Assembly (NCBI RefSeq): GCF_000025265.1
Contig: NC_013739.1
Location: 6,000,001-6,064,000 of the forward strand
Length of the DNA: 64,000 nucleotides
Direction of reading: 5' to 3'
Origin: Conexibacter woesei DSM 14684
GTDB taxonomy: Bacteria; Actinomycetota; Thermoleophilia; Solirubrobacterales; Solirubrobacteraceae
Shown here: positions 49,612 to 57,579 of the stretch, in pieces
How the letters are laid out: each line of letters begins with the position of its first letter
Numbering within the stretch: the stretch's first letter is position 1
Program-made: the position numbers and the translations under genes
The notes under the pieces: generated by a model
Databases searched by the model: none
What the model was told of the DNA's origin: nothing
Seen by the model: the letters and a program-made list of their open reading frames with translations, nothing else

Positions 49612-50469
49612 CTAGCTGGCGCGCCGCAGCCGCGCGAGCTGTCGTTCCGCCCAGGCGCGGCGGTCCGGATGCGTGCGCGCGATCTCCACGCCCCAGACCG
49701 TCGCCTGGAAGCGCCGCGCGGCGACGTACGCGTCGAGCACGCGCAGGTCCGGATCGCCGATGCCGTAGCCGCGCTGCGTCGCGGCGATCAGCGCGGGGTC
49801 ACGATGGCCGAACGGCGGCGCGGAGGCGTGAAGGCAGCCGAGGTCCCACGCGCGCGGGCCGAGGAACGTGTCCTCCCAGTCGTTCCACAGCGGGCCGCGG
49901 GCGGTGTTGAGGACGTTGCCGAGGTGGGCGTCGCCGTGCACCGGCTGCAGCGGCAGCACGAGCCGGTCGACGCGCGCGGTCACCCGCGCGCCGGCCCGTC
50001 GCAGCACGCCGGCGTCGTCCGGGCTCAGCACGGCGTCCGCCGCGAGCCGCTCGACGATCGCGCGCGCCTCGCTCAGCGCGGCCATCCGCGGCAGCTCGCC
50101 CTCGAACGAGCAGAGCAGCTCGTGGCAGCGGCGCAGGCGCCGGCCCGCCTCCTCGCCGTCGAGCGGCGCGTCGACCTCCACGACGTGCTCCCAGAAGCCG
50201 ATCGAGAGGCCGTCGAAGCCGTGCGGCCCGGGCGGCAGCTCCGCGCTCGGCGCGACGACCGGCGCACCGGCGCGGGCGAGATGCGACGCGACCGCCAGCT
50301 CCCGCGCGCGCCACGCCGCGCCGCCGCGCATCGCCAGCGTCGCGGTCGCCACGCGCGCGACGACCGGCGCCGGCCGCAGGTGGATCAGGACGTTGCTGAC
50401 GTCGCGCAGCACGACCGCGTCGTGCACCCGCACGCCGTGTGCCGTGGCGACCGCGACGGCCGCCCGCAC
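49612..50469 (-). CDS. Aminoglycoside phosphotransferase-fold kinase
   Basis: A 285-residue APH-family protein. The Brenner-type catalytic loop is LQPVHGDAHLGNVLN (H-G-D-x-H-x-x-N), followed by GPLWNDWEDTFLGPRAWDLG with the metal Asp. The N-terminal lobe is short, and GTG at 50469 may not be the true start (upstream in-frame sequence continues 30 bases to the epimerase stop). The family phosphorylates small alcohols, sugars or antibiotics; no resistance context is present, so the substrate is unknown. Confidence 0.8.
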   Translation of the reverse strand: MRAAVAVATAHGVRVHDAVVLRDVSNVLIHLRPAPVVARVATATLAMRGGAAWRARELAVASHLARAGAPVVAPSAELPPGPHGFDGLSIGFWEHVVEVDAPLDGEEAGRRLRRCHELLCSFEGELPRMAALSEARAIVERLAADAVLSPDDAGVLRRAGARVTARVDRLVLPLQPVHGDAHLGNVLNTARGPLWNDWEDTFLGPRAWDLGCLHASAPPFGHRDPALIAATQRGYGIGDPDLRVLDAYVAARRFQATVWGVEIARTHPDRRAWAERQLARLRRAS

Positions 50470-50498
50470 CGCCCGGTCGGCGGCGAACGTGCGCGTGC

Positions 50499-51482
50499 TC
50501 AGCGCTCCTCCGTCACACCGATCGAGAAGACGGCGGTGTCGCGCGCGCCGGGCGCGACGGACCGCAGGCCGTCGTGGCTGACGAGCGCGTTCGTCGGCGC
50601 CGTCATCGGTTCGAAGCAGACGACGTCCTCTGCCAGTGGCGCGAACACCTGCGCGGCCGGGTAGCCGCGCTCGAAGCGGACCTCGACGCGGCGCCCGCCG
50701 CCGGAGACGGCGAAGAGCGCGCCGGGCTCGACGCCGGTGAAGCCGTCGTCAAGCGCGCGTTCGGCGAGCGCGTACGCGGTCGCCGCGACCGGCTCGCCGG
50801 CGCCGGTCGGGATCGAGCGTGCGTCGAGCCGCAGGTGGCGCAGCGCCGGCAGCTCGACCCGCCACTGGGCGCGCGGGACGCCGGGCAGCCGCAGGTACGG
50901 GTGGAAGCCGTAGGAGAGCGGGACCGGCCGCTCGCCGGTCGCGGCGACGGTCGTGGCGATCGTCAGCGTCCGGCCCCGGAGCGTGACGTCGAGCCGGATC
51001 GTGTGCGGGAACGGGAAGCCGGCGAGCAGCTCCGGGTGGGCGCCGAAGTCGAGCTCCGCGCTGAGCGTGTCGGTGGGCGCGTCGCCGCTCGCGCCCGGCG
51101 CGGTGGGCGCGTCGCCCGGAGCGGCCGCGGATGCCGGCAGCGTCCGCCAATGCGGCGAACCGGCCAGCAGGCCGTGGATCGGCAGGCCGTTCGGGTCACG
51201 TCGCAGGCCCGGCTGACCGGGCGCCAGCTCCACCCGCACACCGTCGACCGCGTAGCCGTCGCCGGCGAGTCGGTTCGCCCACGGGTGCAGCAGCGGCACG
51301 CCCATCGTCTTGCCGTCGTGCGCGTACGCCGCCAGCCCCTTGCGTTGGCCGAGCAGCTCCTCCTCACCGTCGCGCAGCGACACGCAGACCATCCCGGCGG
51401 CCGGTGCGAACGTCGCCGCCAGCCCGTCCGGCGAGCGCAGCGTCACCGCCGCGAAGCCCTCGAACTCCGTCGTCTCGATCAC
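50499..51482 (-). CDS. Aldose 1-epimerase family protein
   Basis: A 327-residue galactose-mutarotase-fold protein. Typical segments: VPLLHPWANRLAGDGYAVDG near residue 47 (with the arginine), IHGLLAGSPHW with the catalytic His, YGFHPYLRLPG with the second His, and FEPMTAPTNAL with the catalytic Glu region. It interconverts alpha and beta sugar anomers, or acts on a related sugar. The GTG at 51482 is chosen because GGAGG lies 8 bases upstream; a GTG 6 bases earlier is too close to it. The gene starts 38 bases after the end of the YgfZ-like gene. Confidence 0.85.
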   Translation of the reverse strand: MIETTEFEGFAAVTLRSPDGLAATFAPAAGMVCVSLRDGEEELLGQRKGLAAYAHDGKTMGVPLLHPWANRLAGDGYAVDGVRVELAPGQPGLRRDPNGLPIHGLLAGSPHWRTLPASAAAPGDAPTAPGASGDAPTDTLSAELDFGAHPELLAGFPFPHTIRLDVTLRGRTLTIATTVAATGERPVPLSYGFHPYLRLPGVPRAQWRVELPALRHLRLDARSIPTGAGEPVAATAYALAERALDDGFTGVEPGALFAVSGGGRRVEVRFERGYPAAQVFAPLAEDVVCFEPMTAPTNALVSHDGLRSVAPGARDTAVFSIGVTEER

Positions 51483-51519
51483 CGCCACATCCTCCCAGCG
51501 ACGGCGGCGCGCAGCGGCG

Positions 51520-52455
51520 TCAGAGCGACGGCGCGCCGGAGTCGAGCGGCCGCGCCTGCACCGTCGCGCCGGACGGACGGTGGACGAGCGGCGCCGAACC
51601 GTCGCCGCGCAGGCGCACGAGCGCGAGGCCGTCGAAGCAGACGCCGCTGGTGATCGTGCCGGCGGACGGGCCGTCGGCGCCGCCCAGCAGCTCGTCGCCC
51701 GGCGCGAGCAGGACCGGCGCATGCAGCCGGCAGATGCGGCGGTGGACGGTGCCGGAGCGCTGCTGGCGCAGGACGGTCTGCATGCCTGGGTAGAGGCCCT
51801 TCTCGGTCGCGACGAGCGGCGGGCTCAGCGCCAGCTCCGCCGGCAGCATCGTCTCGGCGACGTCGACGCCGTAGGCGAGCCGGCCGGCGATGACGCGCCG
51901 CCAGTCCCAGTCGCAGCGTTCGAGCGGCGCGGCGCCGGCGCCGGCGCGGGCGGCGATCGCGGCGGCCAGTGCGTCGGCGTGATCGGCGCGCGCGACGAGG
52001 TCGACGCCCGCCCACGAGCGGACGGCGCGCAGCGGCACGCCGTCGAGCGCGGCGGCGGCGTGCGCGTGCTCACCCGCGCCGAGCGCCTGCGCCAGCCCGA
52101 GCCGCGCGACCGCGTCGTCGCCGAGGACCGTCACGAGCGCCTGCTGGAGCGTCAGCTTGTGCAGCTCGACGCGCCAGCCGATGCGGCCGTTCCAGAGGCC
52201 GCGGAAGAGGCCTTCGAGCGCCGCCCGCTCGCAGTGCAGCAGCCAGCCGCGCTCGAACCGCAGCACGCGTGCGAGCGCCCGCACCTGACCTCTCGGCGTC
52301 AGCAGCGCGGTCGCGCTGCCGGCACCGACCGCGACGCCGCGCAGGTCGGCCGACAGGTGCGCCTGCAGGTAGTCGAACGCGTCGGGGCCCGTGACGCTGA
52401 GCTTGCCGGCGTCCGACCGATCGGTCCACTGCAACGCGTCCGAATTCACACGCAC
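51520..52455 (-). CDS. YgfZ/GcvT-type folate-binding protein with degraded signature
   Basis: A 311-residue protein of the YgfZ family (folate-dependent Fe-S cluster maintenance). The fold is clear: LSVTGPDAFDYLQAHLSADLRG at the start, ATALLTPRGQVRALARVLRF, and a C-terminal barrel. The family signature KGCYxGQE reads KGLYPGMQ at 219-226, so the conserved Cys is Leu and the final Gln-Glu is Met-Gln. Function may be reduced or changed. The start is uncertain: GTG codons at 52455 and 52449 are better than the TTG at 52470. A palindrome lies just upstream. Confidence 0.8.
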   Translation of the reverse strand: MRVNSDALQWTDRSDAGKLSVTGPDAFDYLQAHLSADLRGVAVGAGSATALLTPRGQVRALARVLRFERGWLLHCERAALEGLFRGLWNGRIGWRVELHKLTLQQALVTVLGDDAVARLGLAQALGAGEHAHAAAALDGVPLRAVRSWAGVDLVARADHADALAAAIAARAGAGAAPLERCDWDWRRVIAGRLAYGVDVAETMLPAELALSPPLVATEKGLYPGMQTVLRQQRSGTVHRRICRLHAPVLLAPGDELLGGADGPSAGTITSGVCFDGLALVRLRGDGSAPLVHRPSGATVQARPLDSGAPSL

Positions 52456-52473
52456 ACGATGACACCTCAAGGT

Positions 52474-52489
52474 GACTTGAAGTCAAGTC
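52474..52489. promoter_or_regulatory. Perfect palindrome between YgfZ-like and GNAT genes
   Basis: GACTTGA-AG-TCAAGTC, with 7-bp arms, lies in the divergent region (52456-52532) between the two genes. No regulator gene is adjacent. Confidence 0.45.
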
Positions 52490-52532
52490 CCCCGTCCGGC
52501 GAGACGCGGCGGGCACCTGTCACGATCAGGCG

Positions 52533-53087
52533 ATGGCCGACTTCCCCTCCACGGTGACGACCGAGCGGCTCGTCGCCAGCCGCTGCGACGTCGACTCCGA
52601 GCTGGGCCAGTACGCCGCCGTCTTCGGCGACGAGCGGGTCGGCGGCCCGATGTGGCCCGCGCACCTCGGCGGCGCCCGCACGCGCGCGCAGACGCACGAC
52701 TTCCTCAACCGCTTTGACGCGCACTGGACGGCGCACGGCTTCGGCCCGTGGACGGTGCGCGAGCGCGACGGCGGCGGCTTCGTCGGCCAGGTCGGGCTCG
52801 GCTACGCGATCGTCGGCGGGAGCGCCGAGGTCGAGGTCGGCTTCGTGCTCGCGCACGAGCACTGGGGCAAGGGCTACGCCGCGGAGGCGACGCGCGCGGC
52901 GCTGGAGCACGCCCCCGCGCTGCGCGGCCTCACCTCCGTCGTCGCATTCGCGATGGCCGACAACGCCCGCGCGCTGGCGACACTCGACCGCTGCGGCTTC
53001 GCGCACGAGTCCGACACCGTCATCTTCGACCTCGACGTGCGCAACTACCGCGTCGCGGTCGGCCAGCGGTCGGCTGGCGCCGCCTAG
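52533..53087 (+). CDS. GNAT family acetyltransferase (RimJ/RimL-like)
   Basis: A 184-residue N-acetyltransferase. TERLVASRCDVDSELGQYAAVF is the RimJ/RimL-type N-terminus; the acetyl-CoA motif is VGFVLAHEHWGKGYAAEATRAALEHA (about 108-132), and VAFAMADNARALATLDRCGF closes the fold. It would acetylate a protein N-terminus, polyamine or antibiotic with acetyl-CoA. Divergent from the YgfZ-like gene and overlapping the SDR gene tail to tail by 4 bases. Confidence 0.88.
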   Translation: MADFPSTVTTERLVASRCDVDSELGQYAAVFGDERVGGPMWPAHLGGARTRAQTHDFLNRFDAHWTAHGFGPWTVRERDGGGFVGQVGLGYAIVGGSAEVEVGFVLAHEHWGKGYAAEATRAALEHAPALRGLTSVVAFAMADNARALATLDRCGFAHESDTVIFDLDVRNYRVAVGQRSAGAA

Positions 53088-53863
53088 ATCGTCTTCAGCA
53101 GCCCGCCGTCGATCACGAACTCGGAGCCGCGCACGCTCGGCACCGCGTCGGAGGCGAGCAGCAGCACGAGCGCGGCGATCTCCTCGGGTGCGGCCATGCT
53201 CTCGGTCGTCATCCCGGCGAGCGCGGGCAGCTGCTCGACCAGCTCCGCCGTCGTCACGCCCATCGCCTGCGCCATCGACGCGCCGGCCGAGCCGGGGTCG
53301 GTCCACAGCGGCGTCAGCACCGGGCCCGGCGAGATCGTGTTGACGCGCACGCCCTGCGGGCCGAACTCGTCCGCCAGTGCCTTGCCGAGGTTGAGCATCG
53401 CAGCCTTCGCGGCCGCGTAGGCGACGACGACCGGCTGGGCGAAGTGGGCGTTCGCGGAGGCGACGTTGACGATCGCGCCGCGCCGCTCGATCAGGCTCGG
53501 CAGCGCCGCGCGGGTCGCGCGCACGGTGCTGAGCAGGTTGAGGTCGAGCACCTCCTGCCAGTGGTGGTCGTCGACGCTGAGGAAGCCGCCGACCGGCGAC
53601 GGGTTGCCGCCGACGTTGTTGACGAGCAGGTCGATCCCGCCCAGCTCTGCGAGCGCGTGCTCGACGAGCCGCTCGGGTCCGCCGGCGACGGCGAGGTCGA
53701 CGGCGAGCACGTGCGGCGTCGCGTCCAGCAGCTCAGGTGTCGGCGTGCGCGCGCCGGCGACCACGCGTGCGCCCTCGTCCGCCAGCGCCTGAACGATCGC
53801 GAGGCCGATGCCCTTGCTGGCGCCGGTGACGACGGCGGTTCTACCTGTGAGGTTCAAGTCCAT
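53084..53863 (-). CDS. Short-chain dehydrogenase/reductase
   Basis: A 259-residue classical SDR. NAD(P) motif TGASKGIGLA (14-23), N-N-V-G near 82, catalytic Ser in NVASANAHFAQ, Tyr-x3-Lys as YAAAK, and the C-terminal VRGSEFVIDGG. It oxidises or reduces an alcohol/ketone pair; the substrate is not evident. The Ser-Tyr-Lys triad is complete. Start ATG at 53863; a hairpin lies just upstream. Confidence 0.9.
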   Translation of the reverse strand: MDLNLTGRTAVVTGASKGIGLAIVQALADEGARVVAGARTPTPELLDATPHVLAVDLAVAGGPERLVEHALAELGGIDLLVNNVGGNPSPVGGFLSVDDHHWQEVLDLNLLSTVRATRAALPSLIERRGAIVNVASANAHFAQPVVVAYAAAKAAMLNLGKALADEFGPQGVRVNTISPGPVLTPLWTDPGSAGASMAQAMGVTTAELVEQLPALAGMTTESMAAPEEIAALVLLLASDAVPSVRGSEFVIDGGLLKTI

Positions 53864-53869
53864 TCCGGT

Positions 53870-53895
53870 GAAGCTCCTGTGTCGGTGGGAGCTTC
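53870..53895 (-). terminator. Hairpin between TetR and SDR genes
   Basis: GAAGCTCC (53870-53877) pairs with GGAGCTTC (53888-53895) across a 10-base loop, after the TetR stop and immediately before the SDR start. It may end TetR transcription or act in the SDR leader. Confidence 0.35.
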
Positions 53896-53921
53896 AGCGT
53901 CGCGCGCCTGCGGGGTGGCGG

Positions 53922-54773
53922 CTAGCCGTTTTCGGACGCGGCGTTCGGGTCGCTCTCGGGCTCGCCCTGGCGGGCCCGGACGAGCACCGCGATCCCGTCG
54001 AGCACGCGCGCGAGACCGAACTCGAATGCGTGCTCGGGGCCGTACGCTCCGCCGTGCGCCTCGCCTGCCGCCTGACCAACGCGACCGGCGACCGGCCAGC
54101 GCTCGAAGTCGATGATCCGGTCGAGCAGCGGCGCGTGCGCCTCCCACCACTGCTCGTCGGTGATGCCGGACGCGCGCTCGGCCTCGGCGGCCTCGACGGC
54201 GCCACGCACCGCTCCGTGGACGAAGCCGGTCAGGAGCGTGACGACGGCGTCCATCTCGACGTCGGTCAGACCGATCCCTTCGACCGCCCGCAGCTCGTGG
54301 TCGTACTTCGCCGTCACGTTCGGCCCGAGCGGCGGCCGGCTCGTCGCGATCTGCAGCAGCCACGGGTGGCGCAGGTAGAGCGCGCGGTTCTCGCGCGCGA
54401 TCGCCTCCAGCCGCGCGCGCCAGTCGCCCGCACCGCCCGCGCCGGCGTCCGCCGCGCCGGCCGCCTCCGCCGCCAGCTCGCCTCCCTCGACCCCGGCCGC
54501 CTCCCCGAGGACCGTGTCGAGCATCACGTCGAGCAGCTCGGCCTTGCCGGGCACGTGCGTGTAGAGCGACATCGTGCCGACGCCGAGGCGCTCGGCGACG
54601 CGCCGCATCGCGAGCGCGCCGAGCCCTTCCTCGTCGGCCAGCTCGATCGCCGCCTGCACGATCCGATCGACCGTGAGGCCGGACTTGCGGCCCCGCGTCG
54701 GCCGCTCGCCGGTCCGCCAGAGCAGCGCGAGGCTGCGGGCGGGATCGCCGTTTCCCGTGAACTCGGTCGCCAT
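53922..54773 (-). CDS. TetR family regulator with TetR_C domain
   Basis: A 283-residue regulator of the TetR/ActR branch, longer than usual. HTH: LAMRRVAERLGVGTMSLYTHVPGKAELLDVM (about 53-83), with the Y-T-H-V ending of the recognition helix. The C-terminal ligand domain (about 105-280) holds an Ala/Gly-rich insert (AAEAAGAADAGAGGAGD) and hydrophobic pockets typical of drug-binding repressors. Divergent from an ABC exporter; repeats in the 87-base gap are candidate operators. Confidence 0.9.
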   Translation of the reverse strand: MATEFTGNGDPARSLALLWRTGERPTRGRKSGLTVDRIVQAAIELADEEGLGALAMRRVAERLGVGTMSLYTHVPGKAELLDVMLDTVLGEAAGVEGGELAAEAAGAADAGAGGAGDWRARLEAIARENRALYLRHPWLLQIATSRPPLGPNVTAKYDHELRAVEGIGLTDVEMDAVVTLLTGFVHGAVRGAVEAAEAERASGITDEQWWEAHAPLLDRIIDFERWPVAGRVGQAAGEAHGGAYGPEHAFEFGLARVLDGIAVLVRARQGEPESDPNAASENG

Positions 54774-54785
54774 GTGTAACCGGAA

Positions 54786-54822
54786 GCATAGTTATCCGTA
54801 TGCTGTACGGTACGCTGTACGG
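54786..54822. promoter_or_regulatory. TetR operator region of the ABC exporter
   Basis: Tandem 12-mers TATGCTGTACGG and TACGCTGTACGG (54799-54810, 54811-54822) follow an AGCATA...TATGCT inverted repeat (54785-54804), and CCGTA/TACGG arms pair at 54796-54810. This cluster is the likely TetR site and overlaps the exporter promoter. Confidence 0.5.
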
Positions 54823-54860
54823 AAATGATTCGGCGTCGCCTCACACACCAAAGGAGCGGT

Positions 54861-55628
54861 TTGCCCACCACACCACTCGCGATCGAGGCCGAGGGCCTGC
54901 GCAAGCGCTACGGCGACGAGCAGGCGCTCGACGGCTTCGACCTCGCCGTCCCGCAGGGGACCGTCTGCGGCCTGCTCGGACCCAACGGCGCCGGCAAGAC
55001 CACGGCCGTGAAGTCGCTGACGACGCTCGTCCGCTTCGACGCCGGCCGCGCGCGCGTCGCCGGCTTCGACGTCGCCCGCGATGCGGTCGAGGTGCGGCGC
55101 CGGATCGGGCTCGTCGGCCAGGAGGCCGCCGTCGACGAGATCCTCAGCGGCCGCCAGAACCTCGTCATGTTCGGCCAGCTGCTGCACCTCGACCCGCTCA
55201 CGGCTCGTCGGCGCGCCGACGAGCTGCTGGAGCGGTTCGGGCTCGAAGACACCGGCCGCAAGCCGGTCGAGCAGTACTCGGGCGGGATGCGGCGCCGGCT
55301 CGACCTCGCCGTCAGCCTGATCCTCGCGCCGCCGGTGCTGTTCCTCGACGAGCCGACGACGGGCCTCGACCCGCGCGGCCGCAGCGAGGTGTGGGACGCG
55401 GTGCGCACGCTCGTCGCCGACGGGACGACCGTGCTGCTGACGACGCAGTACCTCGAGGAGGCCGACCAGCTCGCCGACCAGATCTGCATCGTCGACCACG
55501 GCCGCGTCGTCGCGCGCGGGACGCCGGACGAGCTGAAGTCCGCGCTCGGCGGCGACGTCGTCGAGACGGTCGTGCGGCGGCCGACGCTCGACGAGGTCTT
55601 CCTCCACTTCACCGGGCACGCGGCGTGA
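54861..55628 (+). CDS. ABC transporter ATP-binding protein (daunorubicin-resistance type)
   Basis: A 255-residue ATPase, DrrA-like. Walker A GPNGAGKTT, Q-loop GLVGQEAAVDEILSG, signature YSGGMRRR, Walker B VLFLDEPTTGLDPRG and H-loop TTQYLEEADQ, with Gln in place of His as in DrrA-type proteins; the C-terminal RRPTLDEVFLHFTG is diagnostic for this subgroup. The TTG at 54861 is preferred since AAGGAG lies just upstream and the protein then starts like its homologues; an in-frame ATG at 54825 is the alternative. Regulated by the divergent TetR. Confidence 0.88.
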   Translation: MPTTPLAIEAEGLRKRYGDEQALDGFDLAVPQGTVCGLLGPNGAGKTTAVKSLTTLVRFDAGRARVAGFDVARDAVEVRRRIGLVGQEAAVDEILSGRQNLVMFGQLLHLDPLTARRRADELLERFGLEDTGRKPVEQYSGGMRRRLDLAVSLILAPPVLFLDEPTTGLDPRGRSEVWDAVRTLVADGTTVLLTTQYLEEADQLADQICIVDHGRVVARGTPDELKSALGGDVVETVVRRPTLDEVFLHFTGHAA

Positions 55629-56428
55629 GCGGCGCGATCGACCGCGCCCGCTGGGCGCTCCTCGACTCCCGCACGATCGCCGTGCGCGCGCTGCTCCACT
55701 GGTCTCAGAAGCCGGCGCCGCTCGTCGTCGGGCTGCTGTTCCCGGTCCTGCTGCTGCTGATGTTCGGCTACCTCTTCGGCGGCGGGATGGTCGTCCCCGG
55801 AGGCGGCGACTACATCGACTTCCTCGTGCCGGGCGTGCTCGCGATGACGATGGTCTTCGGTCTGGAGGCGACCGCGATCGCCGTCACGACCGACGCCGCG
55901 AAGGGCGTCACCGAGCGCTTCCGCTCGCTGCCGATGGCGCCGAGCGCGGTCGTCGTCGGCCGCAGTGCCGCCGACATGCTGAACTCGCTCGCCGGCCTCG
56001 CGGTGATGCTCGTCGCGGGACTGCTCGTCGGCTGGCGCTGGCACGAGGGCGCCGGCGACGCGCTCGCCGCGGTGGCGCTGCTGCTGCTCCTGCGACTGGC
56101 GTTCGTGTGGGTCGGCATCTACCTCGGGCTGCTGTTGAAGGACCCGCAGGCGGTCGTGGCGGTGCAGATCCTCGTGTGGCCGTTCGGCTTCCTCTCCAAC
56201 GCATACGTCTCGCCCGAGACGATGCCCGGCTGGCTCGGCTTCCTGGCCGAGTGGAACCCGCTCTCCTCGACGGTCGCGGCCGCGCGCGAGCTGTTCGGCA
56301 ACCCCGGCTGGGGCGGCGACTCGTGGATCGCGCAGCACGCGATCGAGATGGCGATCGTCTGGCCGCTGCTGCTGATCGCGGTCTTCCTGCCGCTGTCGGT
56401 GCGGGCCTACCGGCGGCTGGGGAGCTGA
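55625..56428 (+). CDS. ABC-2 type permease (DrrB-like)
   Basis: A 267-residue, six-helix permease. RALLHWSQKPAPLVVGLLFPVLLLLMFGYLFGGG is the DrrB-like N-terminus; VLAMTMVFGLEATAIAVTTDAAKGVTERFRSLPMAPSAVVVGR is the family loop. It pairs with the upstream ATPase (GTGA overlap) to export a hydrophobic drug or lipid. The next gene, a secreted protein, begins about 100 bases later. Confidence 0.88.
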   Translation: MSGAIDRARWALLDSRTIAVRALLHWSQKPAPLVVGLLFPVLLLLMFGYLFGGGMVVPGGGDYIDFLVPGVLAMTMVFGLEATAIAVTTDAAKGVTERFRSLPMAPSAVVVGRSAADMLNSLAGLAVMLVAGLLVGWRWHEGAGDALAAVALLLLLRLAFVWVGIYLGLLLKDPQAVVAVQILVWPFGFLSNAYVSPETMPGWLGFLAEWNPLSSTVAAARELFGNPGWGGDSWIAQHAIEMAIVWPLLLIAVFLPLSVRAYRRLGS

Positions 56429-56529
56429 GCCGCCAGCTCGACGCTCGGAGTGTCGCGGCGGCGACAGACGCGGGGCGCGCGCAGGAGGAGGGTTGGTCCA
56501 TCGCATCAACCCACCAGAAGGAGCAGGTC

Positions 56530-56850
56530 ATGCGCACCACGTCCAACAGCCGCCGCCTCACGCTCGTCGCCCTGCTGGCCGCCGCCGGCATCGGTGCAGC
56601 GACCGTCCCGACCGCCTCCGTCGCCCAGCCGATCGGCGGGACCGCCCCGAAGAAGGACTGCAACCTGCTCGGCACGAGAATAGGTCACGGCCAGAGAGGC
56701 AGACGCGACGGCGTGCAGTACGAGTGCAACGACGGCGTCGCCTGCCAGGTCGAGGGCGGCAGAACGACGACGAGATGCTCCCACGCCTCCCGCGTCAAGG
56801 TCGGCCTCAGAGGCGTCCGCGCCCCGGTCGTCGGCCTCGCGCGCGGGTGA
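56530..56850 (+). CDS. Small secreted protein with four cysteines
   Basis: A 106-residue protein with a signal peptide (SRRLTLVALLAAAGIGAATVPTASVAQ, cleavage near 32). The mature part of about 70 residues has four Cys (in KKDCN, YECN, VACQ and TRCS), enough for two disulfides, and is rich in Arg and Gly. No family recognised. Six of about ten mature Arg codons are AGA. It could be a short envelope or extracellular peptide. No clear regulatory link to the exporter upstream, though transcription could read through. Confidence 0.6.
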   Translation: MRTTSNSRRLTLVALLAAAGIGAATVPTASVAQPIGGTAPKKDCNLLGTRIGHGQRGRRDGVQYECNDGVACQVEGGRTTTRCSHASRVKVGLRGVRAPVVGLARG

Positions 56851-56859
56851 TGCGAGCCG

Positions 56860-56905
56860 GTTGTCCTGCCTTGCTGTCGCTCTACGACACCAAAGCAGGA
56901 CGACC
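56860..56905. repeat. 46-bp dispersed palindromic element, copy 3
   Basis: Starts GTTGTCCTGCCTT and ends GCAGGACGACC, with an inner TGTCG (56875-56879) opposed to CGACA (56885-56889). This copy keeps the full-length palindrome best. It sits between the small secreted protein gene and the convergent response-regulator gene. Confidence 0.75.
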
Positions 56906-56910
56906 GCCGG

Positions 56911-57579
56911 TCAGGCAGCCGCGTCCTGGACCAGCAGCGCGATCTGGACGCGGTTGTCGACCTCGAGCTTCGCCAGCAGGCGCGAGACGTGGGCCTTCAC
57001 CGTCGCGACGCTCATGTGCAGCTCGGCGGCGATGTCGGCGTTGGCGCAGCCGCGGCCGACCGCGAGCGCGACCTCGTGCTCGCGCGCGCTGAGCGTCGCG
57101 AGCCGCTCGCGCGCCTGCTGCTGATGGGCGACGGCGTCACTGTCGCCGGCGACGAGCGCGATCAGCTTGCGCGTGACGACCGGCGACAGCATCGCCTCGC
57201 CGGCGGCGACCAGCTCGACCGCGCGGACGATCTCGGGCGGCGGCGTGTCCTTCAGCAGGAAGCCGGCCGCGCCGGCCCGCAGCGCCCGCAGCACCAGCTC
57301 GTCGGCGTCGAAGGTCGTCAGCACCAGCACCTCCGGCGGCGACGGCTGCGCGCGCAGCAGCGCGGTCGCGGCGATCCCGTCGAGCTGCGGCATGCGGATG
57401 TCCATCAGCACGACGTCGGGCCGGTGGCGATCGACGGCGGCGAGCACCGCCCGCCCGTCGTCGGCCTCGCCGACGACCTCGATCCGCTCCGAGCCGGCCA
57501 GCATCATCCGCAGCCCGGAGCGGACGAGCGCGTCGTCGTCGACCAGCAGGACGCGGATCCGGCCGCCCGCCGCGCTCAT
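56911..57579 (-). CDS. NarL/FixJ-type response regulator
   Basis: A 222-residue regulator: receiver with VDDD near residue 13, phospho-Asp in VVLMDIRMPQLDG (about D59), Thr in VLTTFD and Lys in FLLKDTP; LuxR-type HTH TLSAREHEVALAVGRGCANADIAAELHMSVATVKAHVSRLLAKL. Partner of the kinase gene that overlaps its start by 4 bases, and probably controls the divergent ABC exporter at 58991. Confidence 0.92.
   Translation of the reverse strand: MSAAGGRIRVLLVDDDALVRSGLRMMLAGSERIEVVGEADDGRAVLAAVDRHRPDVVLMDIRMPQLDGIAATALLRAQPSPPEVLVLTTFDADELVLRALRAGAAGFLLKDTPPPEIVRAVELVAAGEAMLSPVVTRKLIALVAGDSDAVAHQQQARERLATLSAREHEVALAVGRGCANADIAAELHMSVATVKAHVSRLLAKLEVDNRVQIALLVQDAAA

Noticed and set aside
53854-53866. 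GGTTCAAGTCC as a tRNA T-arm
   Set aside because: It encodes the start of the SDR protein and no cloverleaf can be drawn around it.
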